This document shows, piece by piece, positions 20,123 through 29,292 of a DNA stretch of 64,000 bases. How positions within the stretch are numbered: position 1 is the first letter of the stretch; each line of letters begins with the position of its first letter. This DNA comes from an uncultured Aliivibrio sp. (GTDB lineage: Bacteria; Pseudomonadota; Gammaproteobacteria; Enterobacterales; Vibrionaceae). The notes beneath the pieces are model-generated. The model saw only the letters and a program-made list of their open reading frames with translations. It ran no database searches and was not told the DNA's origin. The stretch spans positions 1 to 64,000 of the forward strand of contig NZ_CAMLHO010000004.1 in NCBI RefSeq assembly GCF_946479765.1. The letters are read 5' to 3'. The position numbers and the translations under genes are program-made.

Positions 20123-21142
20123 ATGTTGAGAGTGGCGATAAATGGATTTGGCCGAATAGGTCGTAGTGTATTACGAGCCTTGTATGAAAGTGGAAAACGT
20201 GACCAAATAGAAATAGTGGCAGTTAATGAATTATCACAACCAGAAGGGATGGCACATCTACTTCAATACGATTCAACTCATGGACGTTTTCAGCATAAAG
20301 TCACTCATGATCAAGAATATCTTTATATCGATTTACCTAATGGCTCTCAAGATCGAATTCGTATTGTACATCAAGCGGACATTTCTCTTTTACCATGGAG
20401 CTCATTAAACGTTGATCTCGTACTCGATTGTACTGGCGTTTATGGATCAAAAGCCGATGGTGAAAAGCACATTGCAGCAGGCGCGAAAAAGGTTCTATTT
20501 TCACATCCAGGCAGTTCAGATTTAGATAACACTATTATTTATGGTGTTAATCATGACTCGTTGCTTCCAGAGCATAAAGTTGTCTCTAATGGGTCTTGTA
20601 CTACTAACTGTATTATCCCGGTGATTAAGGCGATTGATGATGCGTTTGGGATTGATTCGGGTACGATTACCACTATTCATTCTTCAATGAATGATCAGCC
20701 AGTGATAGATGCTTACCATACCGATTTACGTCGAACCCGAGCCGCAAGCCAGTCTATCATTCCAGTCGATACAAAACTGCATAAAGGTATCGAACGAATC
20801 TTTCCGAAATTTTCCAACAAATTTGAAGCTATTTCTGTACGAGTGCCGACGGTAAACGTCACGGCGATGGATTTAAGTGTAACAATTAATACAAATGTGA
20901 AAGTTAATGACATAAATCAAACCATTGTGAACGCATCTCGGTGTACATTACATAACATTGTTGACTATACTGAAGCGCCACTTGTTTCTATCGACTTTAA
21001 TCACGATCCCCATAGCGCGATTGTCGATGGGTCACAAACAAGAGTAAGTAACGGGCGTTTAGTAAAAATGCTGGTTTGGTGTGATAACGAATGGGGCTTC
21101 GCTAATCGGATGCTAGATACCGCATTAGTAATGAAAAAATAA
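20123..21142 (+). CDS. epd: D-erythrose-4-phosphate dehydrogenase
   Basis: GAPDH-like NAD-dependent enzyme that oxidises erythrose 4-phosphate to 4-phosphoerythronate, the first step of the DXP-independent route to pyridoxal phosphate. The 339-residue protein has the Rossmann start [17 protein letters not shown] and the catalytic Cys in NGSCTTNCI near residue 155. Position next to pgk distinguishes epd from gapA, although GAPDH activity cannot be excluded from sequence. The Shine-Dalgarno region is weak (AGAGAAT), which suggests modest expression. Confidence 0.9.
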   Translation: MLRVAINGFGRIGRSVLRALYESGKRDQIEIVAVNELSQPEGMAHLLQYDSTHGRFQHKVTHDQEYLYIDLPNGSQDRIRIVHQADISLLPWSSLNVDLVLDCTGVYGSKADGEKHIAAGAKKVLFSHPGSSDLDNTIIYGVNHDSLLPEHKVVSNGSCTTNCIIPVIKAIDDAFGIDSGTITTIHSSMNDQPVIDAYHTDLRRTRAASQSIIPVDTKLHKGIERIFPKFSNKFEAISVRVPTVNVTAMDLSVTINTNVKVNDINQTIVNASRCTLHNIVDYTEAPLVSIDFNHDPHSAIVDGSQTRVSNGRLVKMLVWCDNEWGFANRMLDTALVMKK

Positions 21143-21307
21143 AAGCATCATTCAAAAATTTGTGATGGAAAGAGAAAAAAGATTAATTTTCACCTTGAAA
21201 AAAGTGAACTCCATCCCTATTTATTGAATAATGCAGTAAGAATTTAATCGGCTTGGCAATGATGCCGGGCTTGAAAGCTTTTTATTATTTAATTGAGAGG
21301 ACACAAC

Positions 21308-22471
21308 ATGTCTGTAATCAAGATGACTGACCTGGAACTTGCAGGTAAACGCGTATTTATCCGTGCTGACCTGAACGTACCAGTAAAAGATGGTAAAGTA
21401 ACTTCTGATGCTCGTATCCTTGCATCTCTACCAACGATTAAGCTTTGCTTAGAAGCTGGCGCAAAAGTAATGGTTACTTCTCACTTAGGTCGTCCAACAG
21501 AAGGCGAATACAACGAAGAGTTCTCTCTAGCTCCTGTAGTTAACTACTTAAATGACGCGCTAGATTGTGACGTTAAACTAGCTAAAGATTACCTAGATGG
21601 TCTTGAACTAAACGCTGGTGAGTTAGTTGTTCTTGAAAACGTTCGCTTTAACAAAGGCGAGAAGAAGAACGAAGAAGAACTTTCTAAGAAGTACGCAGCA
21701 CTATGTGACATCTTCGTGATGGACGCATTTGGTACAGCTCACCGTGCTCAAGCGTCAACTCACGGTGTTGGCATGAACGCTCCTATTGCGTGTGCTGGTC
21801 CTCTTCTAGCTGCTGAACTTGAAGCACTAGGTAAAGCAATGGACAATCCTGCTCGTCCACTTGTTGCTATCGTTGGTGGTTCTAAAGTATCAACTAAGCT
21901 AACTGTTCTTGAGTCGCTATCTAAAATTGCTGACCAACTTGTTGTTGGTGGTGGTATCGCGAACACATTCATCGCAGCTCAAGGTCACAACGTAGGTAAG
22001 TCTTTATACGAAGCTGACCTAGTTGAAACGGCTAAAAAACTGATGGTAGATTGTGCAATTCCTGTTGCTACTGATGTTGCATGTGCAAAAGCATTTGATG
22101 AAAACGCTGAAGCTGAAATCAAAAACGTTGCAGACGTTCAAGATGACGACATGATCTTCGACCTTGGTCCAGATTCAACAGCGGTTCTTGCTGACATCAT
22201 TAAGAATGCAAAAACAATTCTTTGGAATGGCCCAGTTGGCGTATTTGAATTCAAAAACTTTGAAGCAGGTACTGCGGGTATTTCTAAAGCAATCGCTGAT
22301 TCTGAAGGTTTCTCTGTAGCCGGTGGTGGTGATACGCTAGCAGCTATCGATAAGTTCGGTATTAAAGCTGACGTTTCTTACATCTCTACTGGTGGTGGTG
22401 CATTCCTTGAGTTCGTTGAAGGTAAAGTACTTCCTGCAGTAGCTATGCTTGAAGAGCGTGCTAAAGCATAA
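21308..22471 (+). CDS. pgk: Phosphoglycerate kinase
   Basis: Glycolytic kinase that interconverts 1,3-bisphosphoglycerate and 3-phosphoglycerate with ATP. The chosen ATG ([23 protein letters not shown]) lies 7 bases after GAGAGGAC and gives 387 residues; the track's TTG at 21293 is less likely. [11 protein letters not shown] near residue 21, SHLGRPTEG near residue 60, GGSKVSTKL near residue 195 and the C-terminal GGGDTLAA glycine loop are conserved. Codon use is strongly biased, as in highly expressed genes. The 165-base gap after epd may hold its own promoter. Confidence 0.97.
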   Translation: MSVIKMTDLELAGKRVFIRADLNVPVKDGKVTSDARILASLPTIKLCLEAGAKVMVTSHLGRPTEGEYNEEFSLAPVVNYLNDALDCDVKLAKDYLDGLELNAGELVVLENVRFNKGEKKNEEELSKKYAALCDIFVMDAFGTAHRAQASTHGVGMNAPIACAGPLLAAELEALGKAMDNPARPLVAIVGGSKVSTKLTVLESLSKIADQLVVGGGIANTFIAAQGHNVGKSLYEADLVETAKKLMVDCAIPVATDVACAKAFDENAEAEIKNVADVQDDDMIFDLGPDSTAVLADIIKNAKTILWNGPVGVFEFKNFEAGTAGISKAIADSEGFSVAGGGDTLAAIDKFGIKADVSYISTGGGAFLEFVEGKVLPAVAMLEERAKA

Positions 22472-22481
22472 TTATTTGAAG

Positions 22482-22507
22482 GCGGGAATGTAAACATTCC
22501 CGCTTTT
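22482..22507 (+). terminator. Intrinsic terminator after pgk
   Basis: GCGGGAATGT and ACATTCCCGC form a perfect stem with a tiny loop, followed by TTTT. The T run is short, so some readthrough into fbaA is likely. Confidence 0.75.
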
Positions 22508-22552
22508 ACGTTTGTTGATGACAATGTTTATTGATACAATAGAAAAAGTTGT

Positions 22553-22568
22553 GAGCAAACGTTTGCAA
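22553..22568. promoter_or_regulatory. PurR-like operator upstream of fbaA
   Basis: A perfect palindromic core GCAAACGTTTGC lies inside GAGCAAACGTTTGCAA, matching the PurR-type consensus at 12 of 16 positions. It lies 57 bases before the fbaA start. The shared core with the tkt site 2 suggests one regulator for both genes. Confidence 0.5.
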
Positions 22569-22624
22569 AAATTTGAACGTAAGTTTTTTAATTTTAAAAC
22601 GATAGAATAAATAGGACTACTTCC

Positions 22625-23701
22625 ATGTCTAAGATCTTCGATTTTGTAAAACCTGGTGTTATTTCTGGCGACGACGTACAGAAAGTATTTGCAGTAGCAA
22701 AAGAAAACAAATTTGCTCTTCCTGCAGTAAACGTAATCAACACTGATACTATCAATGCTGTTCTTGAAGCTGCTTCTAAAGCTAAAGCACCAGTTGTTGT
22801 TCAGTTCTCTAACGGCGGTGCAGGTTTCTTCGCTGGTAAAGGCGTTCAACTTGAAGGTCAAGGCGCACAAATTCTTGGTGCTGTTGCTGGTGCAAAATAC
22901 GTTCACGCAGTAGCTGAATCTTACGGTGTTCCAGTTATTCTTCATACTGACCACGCTGCTAAGAAACTTCTTCCTTGGATCGACGGTCTACTAGACGCTG
23001 GTGAAGTATTCTTCGCTGAAACTGGTAAGCCTTTATTCTCTTCACACATGCTAGACCTTTCTGAAGAGTCTCTAGAAGAGAACATCGAAACTTGTGCTAA
23101 GTACCTAGAGCGCATGGCTAAAATGAACATGACAATCGAGATTGAACTTGGTTGTACTGGTGGCGAAGAAGACGGCGTTGATAACTCTGATATGGACGCA
23201 TCTGAGCTTTACACTTCACCTGAAGATGTTGCATACGCATACGAGAAACTAACGGCTGTAAGCCCACGTTTCACTATCGCTGCTTCTTTCGGTAACGTAC
23301 ACGGTGTTTACCAAGCGGGTAACGTTGTTCTTACTCCAACTATCCTACGTGATTCTCAAGCTTACTGTGCTGAGAAGTTTGGTATCGCTTCTGATGCTCT
23401 TAACTTTGTATTCCACGGTGGTTCTGGTTCTTCTGAAGCAGAAATCCAAGAGTCTATCGGTTACGGCGTTATCAAAATGAACATCGATACTGATACACAG
23501 TGGGCTTCATGGGATGGCGTACGTACATACGAAGCTGAAAACCGTGATTTCCTACAAGGTCAAATCGGTAACCCAACTGGCGAATCTGCGCCAAACAAGA
23601 AGTACTACGATCCACGCGTTTGGTTACGTGCAGGTCAAGCTTCTATGGTTACGCGTCTTGAAAAAGCATTTGCTGACCTTAACGCAGTTAACGTACTATA
23701 A
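22625..23701 (+). CDS. fbaA: Class II fructose-bisphosphate aldolase
   Basis: Zinc-dependent aldolase that splits fructose 1,6-bisphosphate into dihydroxyacetone phosphate and glyceraldehyde 3-phosphate. The 358-residue protein carries the metal-binding HTDHAAKKLLPWIDG near residue 107, IEIELGCTGGEEDGVDN near residue 172, and FVFHGGSGSS with a conserved His near residue 260. Codon use is very biased, as in pgk. It is followed by a stop-codon hairpin and a strong terminator. Confidence 0.97.
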   Translation: MSKIFDFVKPGVISGDDVQKVFAVAKENKFALPAVNVINTDTINAVLEAASKAKAPVVVQFSNGGAGFFAGKGVQLEGQGAQILGAVAGAKYVHAVAESYGVPVILHTDHAAKKLLPWIDGLLDAGEVFFAETGKPLFSSHMLDLSEESLEENIETCAKYLERMAKMNMTIEIELGCTGGEEDGVDNSDMDASELYTSPEDVAYAYEKLTAVSPRFTIAASFGNVHGVYQAGNVVLTPTILRDSQAYCAEKFGIASDALNFVFHGGSGSSEAEIQESIGYGVIKMNIDTDTQWASWDGVRTYEAENRDFLQGQIGNPTGESAPNKKYYDPRVWLRAGQASMVTRLEKAFADLNAVNVL

Positions 23702-23717
23702 TTTTTATTATAGTACG
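23692..23717 (+). other. Perfect hairpin spanning the fbaA stop codon
   Basis: CGTACTATAA and TTATAGTACG form a perfect 10-bp stem with a 6-base loop. The left arm contains the end of fbaA and its TAA stop. It lacks a classical T tract and precedes the real terminator by 18 bases, so it may protect the mRNA 3' end. That role is inferred. Confidence 0.5.
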
Positions 23718-23734
23718 CTCTAATTGAGTTAATC

Positions 23735-23761
23735 AAAAACCCGCTGATTGCGGGTTTTTTT
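23735..23761 (+). terminator. Intrinsic terminator after fbaA
   Basis: AAAAACCCGC pairs with GCGGGTTTTTTT around a 5-base loop. A clear GC-rich stem with a long T tract. Confidence 0.9.
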
Positions 23762-23831
23762 ATGCCTGAAGAAAGGGAAATACAGGGGGAAGGGACGAGG
23801 ATTTAGCTCTAGCTCCTAAGTTACTTCTAAT

Positions 23832-23863
23832 AAAAAAGCAGCCTGTAAATACAGACTGCTTTT
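23832..23863 (-). terminator. Intrinsic terminator after srmB
   Basis: AAAAGCAGCCTGT pairs with ACAGACTGCTTTT with a single mismatch around a 4-base loop. On the minus strand the stem runs into TTTTTT. It faces the fbaA terminator in this convergent junction. Confidence 0.8.
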
Positions 23864-23870
23864 ATCGTTT

Positions 23871-23903
23871 CTAGAGCGTAGCGTTCTAGTTAGCGAAGCG
23901 TAT
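23871..23903 (-). repeat. Dispersed intergenic repeat, copy 2
   Basis: CTAGAGCGTAGCGTTCTAGT followed by TAGCGAAGCGTAT. It shares the AGCG-NTCTAGTTAGCGAAGCG core with copy 3 and the GCGTTCTAGT block with copy 1. It lies in the srmB 3' untranslated region, between stop codon and terminator. Confidence 0.6.
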
Positions 23904-23908
23904 AAACA

Positions 23909-25156
23909 TTATTTTTTCTTTTTCTTCTTTGGTGCAAGTTTCTTCGCTATAGCTGCTTTTTTCTTCGCGTTCTTCTTACGTTTATTCTTAAATACCGCTT
24001 TTTTATGAGTTGGTTTCAACCCTTCAATAAAGCGCTCTTTAATGATTTCATCTTCTTCTTTAACGTAACGACCAACGCGTTCCATCATCTTCTGATCATG
24101 CGCTTCGATTAACGAAACCGCGCTACCTTTTTTACCAGCACGAGCAGTACGACCAATGCGGTGTAAATACACATCAGCAGTACGAGGCATATCAAAGTTA
24201 ATTACATGGCTAACATTAGGTAAATCAATACCGCGAGCAGCAATATCTGTCGCAATAAGGACATTTACTCTGCCATCACGAAAACGTGCGATAGCATTAT
24301 TACGGCTTTCTTGTGGCATGTCGCCTTGTAGCCATGCACATGAGATCTTAGCGGTTTCTAAATGGCCACGAAGTTCAGCAAGACGCTCACGAGTTTTTAC
24401 AAATACAATAGCGCGTTCAGCCTGGTTCTTTAGGATACTTTTCAGTAATTCTATTTTATGTGGCAAGCTATCTGCACGGTGATACCACTGAGTGATTTTT
24501 TTACGTTCACGACGAGGTGGCTCAGCAGTTATTTTTGCTGGTTCATTCAGTAGATCCGCAGCAAAACCGTCTACGCCACGACCTTCTAGTGTTGCAGAGA
24601 ACAAGAAGGTTTGTTTACGCCAGCGACATTCTTTTGAAAGACGATCTACAACAGGACCAAAGCCCATGTCTAGCATGCGGTCAGCTTCATCAAGGATCAA
24701 TGTTTCAATCGCACGACAGTCAAAACGCTCAGCTTCAATGTATTCCATCAAACGACCAGGCGTAGCAACAACGATATCTTGAGTTTTTGCAAGGATATCT
24801 GCGTGATCTTGGTAGCTGATGCCGCCAGTAATCGTGAATATTTTATGGTGAGTGTATTGTGCTAACTGACGAGCTTCTTCGGCAACTTGGATTGCAAGCT
24901 CACGAGTTGGTGTCAAAATTAGCACACGCGCAGGACCAGGGTCGCGACGAGGGAAATCGTCAAGATGCTGTAAAGCAGGCAACAAGAAAGCCGCTGATTT
25001 ACCAGTACCAGTTGGAGCAGAAGCAAGGATGTCTTTTCCTTCTAATGCTTCAGGGATAGCCATAGCCTGAACTTGAGTTGGACGTTGATAACCAATCTCC
25101 TCAAGAGCGCGCAGTAGGTTAGGGGATAGATCGAGATCAGCAAACGTTTTGATCAA
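23909..25156 (-). CDS. srmB: ATP-dependent RNA helicase SrmB (DEAD box)
   Basis: DEAD-box helicase acting early in 50S ribosomal subunit assembly. The 415-residue protein shows the Q motif near residue 25, ASAPTGTGKSAAF (motif I) near residue 48, LDEADRMLDMGFG (motif II) near residue 155, SATLEGRG (motif III), and IATDIAARGIDLPNV and HRIGRTARAG in the second RecA domain. A Lys-rich tail of about 40 residues ends in KKKKKK and should bind RNA. Neighbouring trmN6 supports SrmB over other DEAD-box paralogues, since the two are adjacent and divergent in Escherichia coli. Confidence 0.92.
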   Translation of the reverse strand: MIKTFADLDLSPNLLRALEEIGYQRPTQVQAMAIPEALEGKDILASAPTGTGKSAAFLLPALQHLDDFPRRDPGPARVLILTPTRELAIQVAEEARQLAQYTHHKIFTITGGISYQDHADILAKTQDIVVATPGRLMEYIEAERFDCRAIETLILDEADRMLDMGFGPVVDRLSKECRWRKQTFLFSATLEGRGVDGFAADLLNEPAKITAEPPRRERKKITQWYHRADSLPHKIELLKSILKNQAERAIVFVKTRERLAELRGHLETAKISCAWLQGDMPQESRNNAIARFRDGRVNVLIATDIAARGIDLPNVSHVINFDMPRTADVYLHRIGRTARAGKKGSAVSLIEAHDQKMMERVGRYVKEEDEIIKERFIEGLKPTHKKAVFKNKRKKNAKKKAAIAKKLAPKKKKKK

Positions 25157-25244
25157 GGTGAAATTCTCCGTTCAGGTCTAAAGAGTAGAAATATGATATT
25201 AGCCAGTTATTATAGTGATTTATTAGAGACTGATCACCGATCTT

Positions 25245-25949
25245 TTAATCCATATTGAGATAAAAGAGTCTAGTTAACTGAATAAAGTCATTACTGTAGC
25301 CATTTTTATTATGAATGACTAACGTATTCTCTTGATAATAATAAGAAAAAAGAGATAGCTCAATCAATAATCTAGAAGCATCTTTTTTTTCAGTTGTTTT
25401 TACTTTTGTTAGTTTGGTTAAGCTAAAACCTGTTTTTTTAGCCATTTCAATAAACTGTTCTCCTTCAACGAGTGGAAGAATGAAACTTGCGCGTCCTTTT
25501 GGTGAAAGTAATTTTTTACTCTGCAATAAGAGATCACTAAATGATAAAGAGTCAGTATGACGAGCAACTGAGCGATCTCCTTTTTGTGATTGCTCACCGT
25601 TATTGAAATAGGGAGGGTTGCAAATAATTGCATCATAGGTCTTATTTGGGATAAAGGTGAGGATATCTTGATGAAATAGTTCTATCCGTTCAGCCCATTT
25701 GCTATTGAGGAAGTTTACTTGAGCGACTTCTACAGCAGTAGGCATTAATTCTACTGCATCAATTTTACTTAATGGTTCTCTTTGGGCGCACATTAAGCTT
25801 AGCAGCCCCGTACCACAGCCAATATCAATGATAGATAAGCTATTTATAATATTTGCCCATGCACCCAACAAAACACCATCAGTACTCACTGGCATGCCGC
25901 ATTCGCCAATATCGATGTGGAACTGCTTGAAAGTGAAGCTTTTATTCAT
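25245..25949 (-). CDS. trmN6: tRNA1(Val) (adenine-37-N6)-methyltransferase
   Basis: SAM-dependent enzyme that makes m6A37 in tRNA1-Val (also called YfiC or TrmM). The 234-residue protein has SAM motif I DIGCGTGLLSLM near residue 42 and the amino-methyltransferase motif NPPYF near residue 111. It lies beside srmB, as in Escherichia coli, but here both are on the same strand. The gene is AT-rich with many rare codons, unlike srmB, and is probably weakly expressed. Confidence 0.9.
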   Translation of the reverse strand: MNKSFTFKQFHIDIGECGMPVSTDGVLLGAWANIINSLSIIDIGCGTGLLSLMCAQREPLSKIDAVELMPTAVEVAQVNFLNSKWAERIELFHQDILTFIPNKTYDAIICNPPYFNNGEQSQKGDRSVARHTDSLSFSDLLLQSKKLLSPKGRASFILPLVEGEQFIEMAKKTGFSLTKLTKVKTTEKKDASRLLIELSLFSYYYQENTLVIHNKNGYSNDFIQLTRLFYLNMD

Positions 25950-26236
25950 AACTCTCCTAAAATGACAATAGTTGTTAATATTGCGCTTTTAATGTTAATT
26001 GGTTTGACGTTCTATTTTTGATATTTTGTTGATTCTTTTAATGATAAATGATCACTCTTTTATAAAAGCAATTAATAGAGGATTACACTGCTTTTACTGT
26101 AAATATCAATTTGATTATGGTGTTTTTCTCTAGGCTATTGCGAATGGTTGATAATTTGTTCATTATTCTGACATAAATATCAAAAAAGATATAAAACACA
26201 ACATTAAATACACACAACATTATACAAGGGTTTCTT

Positions 26237-27550
26237 ATGAAACAGTCATTAAAACTCGCCGATATCATTGCTATTGGCTTCATGCTTTTTGCCTTCTTTT
26301 TGGGTGCTGGTAATATTATCTTTCCACCAATTGCAGGCCAAATGGCTGGCGAGCACGTCTTTAGTGCAATGAGTGGTTTTCTTATTACAGCGGTAGGCTT
26401 ACCACTATTAACCATTATTGCTATTGGTGTTTCTGGTGGCTCTTGGCAACACCTTACTCGTGATTTACCACCTAAAGTAGCAATGATTATGGCGATACTA
26501 ATGTTCGTTATCATTGGCCCTGCTTTTGCTGCCCCTCGTACAGGTTTAGTTGCCTATGAAATGGCTGCAAAACCATTTATGTCTTCTGATGCGGGACCGT
26601 TTTCTCTAACTCTATTTTCAATCGCATTCTTTTCAATCGCAATGTTCTTTGCATGGTCTCAAGGTAAACTGATTGATACGATAGGTAAGTTCTTAACACC
26701 TGCATTATTCATTGGTTTAATCATTTTAGCGGTTGCGGTATTTGTTAATCCACAAGGTGAGATTGTTGCAGCAACAGGAAATTATATTAATAGTCCTCTA
26801 ACGACGGGTTTCTTTGAAGGCTATAACACCATGGATACCTTTGGTGCGCTAATGTTCGGTATTTTAATTATCGATGCATTGAAAAAGAAAGGCATTACGG
26901 AACACAAAGCGACAACTAAATACTTAACGATAGCTGGTTGCATTGCTGCTCTTGGTTTGGCGTTTGTTTATATTTCACTATTTTATTTAGGTGCAACGTC
27001 AAGTACTGTCGCTGCTGGTGCGAGTAATGGTGGAGCTATATTAAGTGCTTACACTCTGGCTTTATTTGGTTCTTCTGGTCAAATTGTATTGTCTATTATC
27101 GTATTGATTGCTTGTTTAACGACAGCGATTGGTCTGATCTCTGCATGTGCAGATTACTTTAGTTCAATTTGCAAAGTGACGTATAAAGCATGGGTTATAA
27201 TTGTTGGTGTTGCATGTGCAGTGGTTGCTAATGTTGGTTTAAGCCAGCTAATTACCTTGTCGGTACCAGTATTGTTCTTACTTTACCCTGTAGCCATTGC
27301 GTTGGTGGCATTAGCATTTACACGTAAGTTTATGCCAAACCCTCGTTTTGCTTACCGAGTTGTGATTTTAGTTGCGACGTGTTTTGCAGTATTAGATGCC
27401 GCGAAGGTTGCTGGTGCAGATATGTCAGCGTTCTCTATGTTGCCAATGTTTGATCACGGTATGGCTTGGGTTATTCCAACGTTTGCATCGATGATTGTTG
27501 TTCGTTTTGTTGGTAAGAAAGAAGACGAACTAGTGACTGAAAACGCATAA
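26237..27550 (+). CDS. brnQ: Branched-chain amino acid transporter BrnQ (LIVCS family)
   Basis: Inner-membrane cation-coupled symporter for leucine, isoleucine and valine. The 437-residue protein is almost entirely hydrophobic with about 12 predicted helices and the N-terminal family signature FFLGAGNIIFPP near residue 20. AAGGG lies 9 bases before the ATG. The 287-base gap upstream to trmN6 is AT-rich and presumably holds its promoter. It stands alone, with a terminator directly downstream. Confidence 0.93.
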   Translation: MKQSLKLADIIAIGFMLFAFFLGAGNIIFPPIAGQMAGEHVFSAMSGFLITAVGLPLLTIIAIGVSGGSWQHLTRDLPPKVAMIMAILMFVIIGPAFAAPRTGLVAYEMAAKPFMSSDAGPFSLTLFSIAFFSIAMFFAWSQGKLIDTIGKFLTPALFIGLIILAVAVFVNPQGEIVAATGNYINSPLTTGFFEGYNTMDTFGALMFGILIIDALKKKGITEHKATTKYLTIAGCIAALGLAFVYISLFYLGATSSTVAAGASNGGAILSAYTLALFGSSGQIVLSIIVLIACLTTAIGLISACADYFSSICKVTYKAWVIIVGVACAVVANVGLSQLITLSVPVLFLLYPVAIALVALAFTRKFMPNPRFAYRVVILVATCFAVLDAAKVAGADMSAFSMLPMFDHGMAWVIPTFASMIVVRFVGKKEDELVTENA

Positions 27551-27570
27551 TTTAAAAAATTAGAAACAGT

Positions 27571-27613
27571 AAGAGCGAGTATACTATTTGAGTTTACTCG
27601 CTCTTTTCTTTTA
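27571..27613 (+). terminator. Intrinsic terminator after brnQ
   Basis: AAGAGCGAGTA pairs with TACTCGCTCTT across a 13-base loop and runs into TTCTTTT. It begins 20 bases after the brnQ stop. Confidence 0.8.
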
Positions 27614-27658
27614 TAGGAGCGAAGCGATCTAGTTAGCGAAGCGTATTGTTTCTAGTTA
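27612..27658 (-). repeat. Dispersed intergenic repeat, copy 3
   Basis: TATAGGAGCGAAGCGATCTA then TTAGCGAAGCG and TTTCTAGTTA. The first half matches copy 1 (TATAGGAGCGAAGCG) and the second half copy 2 (CTAGTTAGCGAAGCGTAT), so this is the most complete copy. It abuts the fldB stop codon. Confidence 0.65.
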
Positions 27659-28177
27659 TTAAAGCGAGTCGTGATACTCAACTAACACCTGTTCACACCA
27701 CTGCTCAATACGCTCATCACTCTTATCATATTGACTGTCTTCATCCAGCGCTAAACCGACAAATTGAGATTCATCTTCAGTTAATGCTTTTGAAGCCTCA
27801 AACTGATAGCCTTCATTTTTCCAATAACCAATGAATTTAGCGTCAGTCGCTTTTAATTCGTCATGCAATAAACCCATCGCATCTAAGAACCATTCGCCAT
27901 AACCCTCTTGATCACCTAACCCAAATAGGGCGATTGTCTTGCCTTGTAAAGAAAGGCCATTAAGCTCTTCCCATACCGCCAACCAATCTTCTTGAATTTC
28001 ACCAAAATCCCAAGTGGAAATGCCAAGCAACAACAGATCATAATCGTTCATTGTTGCTGTTGGGGTCTCTTTAATATTGTAGATATCAACTAACTCTTCG
28101 CCCATTATGGCTCTGATTTTCTCAGATGCCATTTCGGTGTAACACGTGGAAGAGCCGTAAAACAGACCAATTTTCAT
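27659..28177 (-). CDS. fldB: Flavodoxin FldB
   Basis: FMN-binding electron carrier, 172 residues from [18 protein letters not shown]; the track's longer start (28222) adds 15 residues with no family match. The FMN phosphate loop is GSSTCYTE near residue 8, [12 protein letters not shown] surrounds the isoalloxazine near residue 49, and [13 protein letters not shown] lies near residue 85. Being divergent from xerD identifies it as fldB rather than fldA, matching the Escherichia coli arrangement fldB/xerD-dsbC-recJ. Confidence 0.93.
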   Translation of the reverse strand: MKIGLFYGSSTCYTEMASEKIRAIMGEELVDIYNIKETPTATMNDYDLLLLGISTWDFGEIQEDWLAVWEELNGLSLQGKTIALFGLGDQEGYGEWFLDAMGLLHDELKATDAKFIGYWKNEGYQFEASKALTEDESQFVGLALDEDSQYDKSDERIEQWCEQVLVEYHDSL

Positions 28178-28307
28178 TCTAACTACCATAATTAAAGAGG
28201 ACGAAAGCCTAGTGTACCGCAAATGATTATTAAAATTAAACTTGCATTGAAAGCGCGTAAAATTGTTTAATACTGTAATTCTAACCAGTATTTTTGGTTT
28301 TCAGTAA

Positions 28308-29216
28308 ATGGTGATGGCAATGAACAATGATATGGCTTTAATTGAGCGTTTTTTAGATACCATGTGGATGGAGCGTGGATTATCAGAAAATACGTTGGCT
28401 TCGTATCGAAATGATTTGGTGAAATTACTGCAATGGCTAGAAGATAATCATTATAAATGTGCCTCTATTTCAGCAATGGGATTAAATGAATATCAGGCAT
28501 ACTTGGTAGATAAAGAATACAAGCAGACTTCACGAGCCCGTATGTTGTCAGCACTTCGTCGATTTTTTCAATATCTACACAGAGAGAAAATTCGTGGCGA
28601 TGATCCAACGGCCTTATTGATGAGTCCTAAGTTACCGCAACGTTTACCAAAAGATTTAAGTGAAGAGCAGGTTAATGACCTATTAGAAGCTCCAGATGTA
28701 AAAGATCCACTAGGATTGCGCGATCGTGCCATGTTGGAGTTGCTTTATGCGACTGGTTTACGTGTTACGGAATTAGTCAGTTTAACGATGGAAAATTTAA
28801 GTCTTCGTCAAGGGGTAGTTCGCGTTACTGGTAAAGGCGATAAAGAGCGTTTAGTGCCAATGGGTGAAAATGCGGTTGATTGGATCCAAACTTTTCTAGA
28901 TCAAGGGCGTCCAGCGTTACTTGGTGAAAAAAGCTCAGATGTGGTATTCCCTAGTAAACGAGCGAGACAAATGACAAGACAAACCTTTTGGCATCGTATT
29001 AAACATTATGCGGTGATTGCAGGGATTGATAGTGATAAATTATCACCTCACGTTTTGCGCCATGCTTTTGCGACACATTTATTAAATTATGGGGCAGATC
29101 TTAGAGTCGTACAAATGTTACTAGGACATAGTGACCTTTCGACGACACAAATATATACTCACGTAGCAACGGAACGTTTAAAACAGATCCATCAAGAGCA
29201 TCACCCTCGTTCATAG
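28308..29216 (+). CDS. xerD: Site-specific tyrosine recombinase XerD
   Basis: Chromosome dimer recombinase that works with XerC at dif sites under FtsK control. The 302-residue protein has an N-terminal SAM-like core-binding domain and a C-terminal catalytic domain with Arg in ATGLRVTELVSL near residue 150, HVLRHAFATHLL near residue 246, LGHSDLSTTQ and the nucleophile Tyr in IYTHV near residue 281. Several ATG codons lie close together (28308, 28314, 28320) and none has a strong ribosome binding site, so the exact start is uncertain. The neighbouring dsbC and recJ confirm XerD rather than an integron or phage integrase. Confidence 0.95.
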   Translation: MVMAMNNDMALIERFLDTMWMERGLSENTLASYRNDLVKLLQWLEDNHYKCASISAMGLNEYQAYLVDKEYKQTSRARMLSALRRFFQYLHREKIRGDDPTALLMSPKLPQRLPKDLSEEQVNDLLEAPDVKDPLGLRDRAMLELLYATGLRVTELVSLTMENLSLRQGVVRVTGKGDKERLVPMGENAVDWIQTFLDQGRPALLGEKSSDVVFPSKRARQMTRQTFWHRIKHYAVIAGIDSDKLSPHVLRHAFATHLLNYGADLRVVQMLLGHSDLSTTQIYTHVATERLKQIHQEHHPRS

Positions 29217-29292
29217 TAATAGGGAACTTCTTGTTGGTTTACTACTCTAAAATTTAAACTTTCTATTTTTATTTTTTTTATAGGTATCTTTT

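Noticed and set aside
22472-22954. 160-codon minus-strand ORF over the fbaA 5' region
   Set aside because: Antisense shadow of fbaA caused by its biased codon use; no family resemblance.
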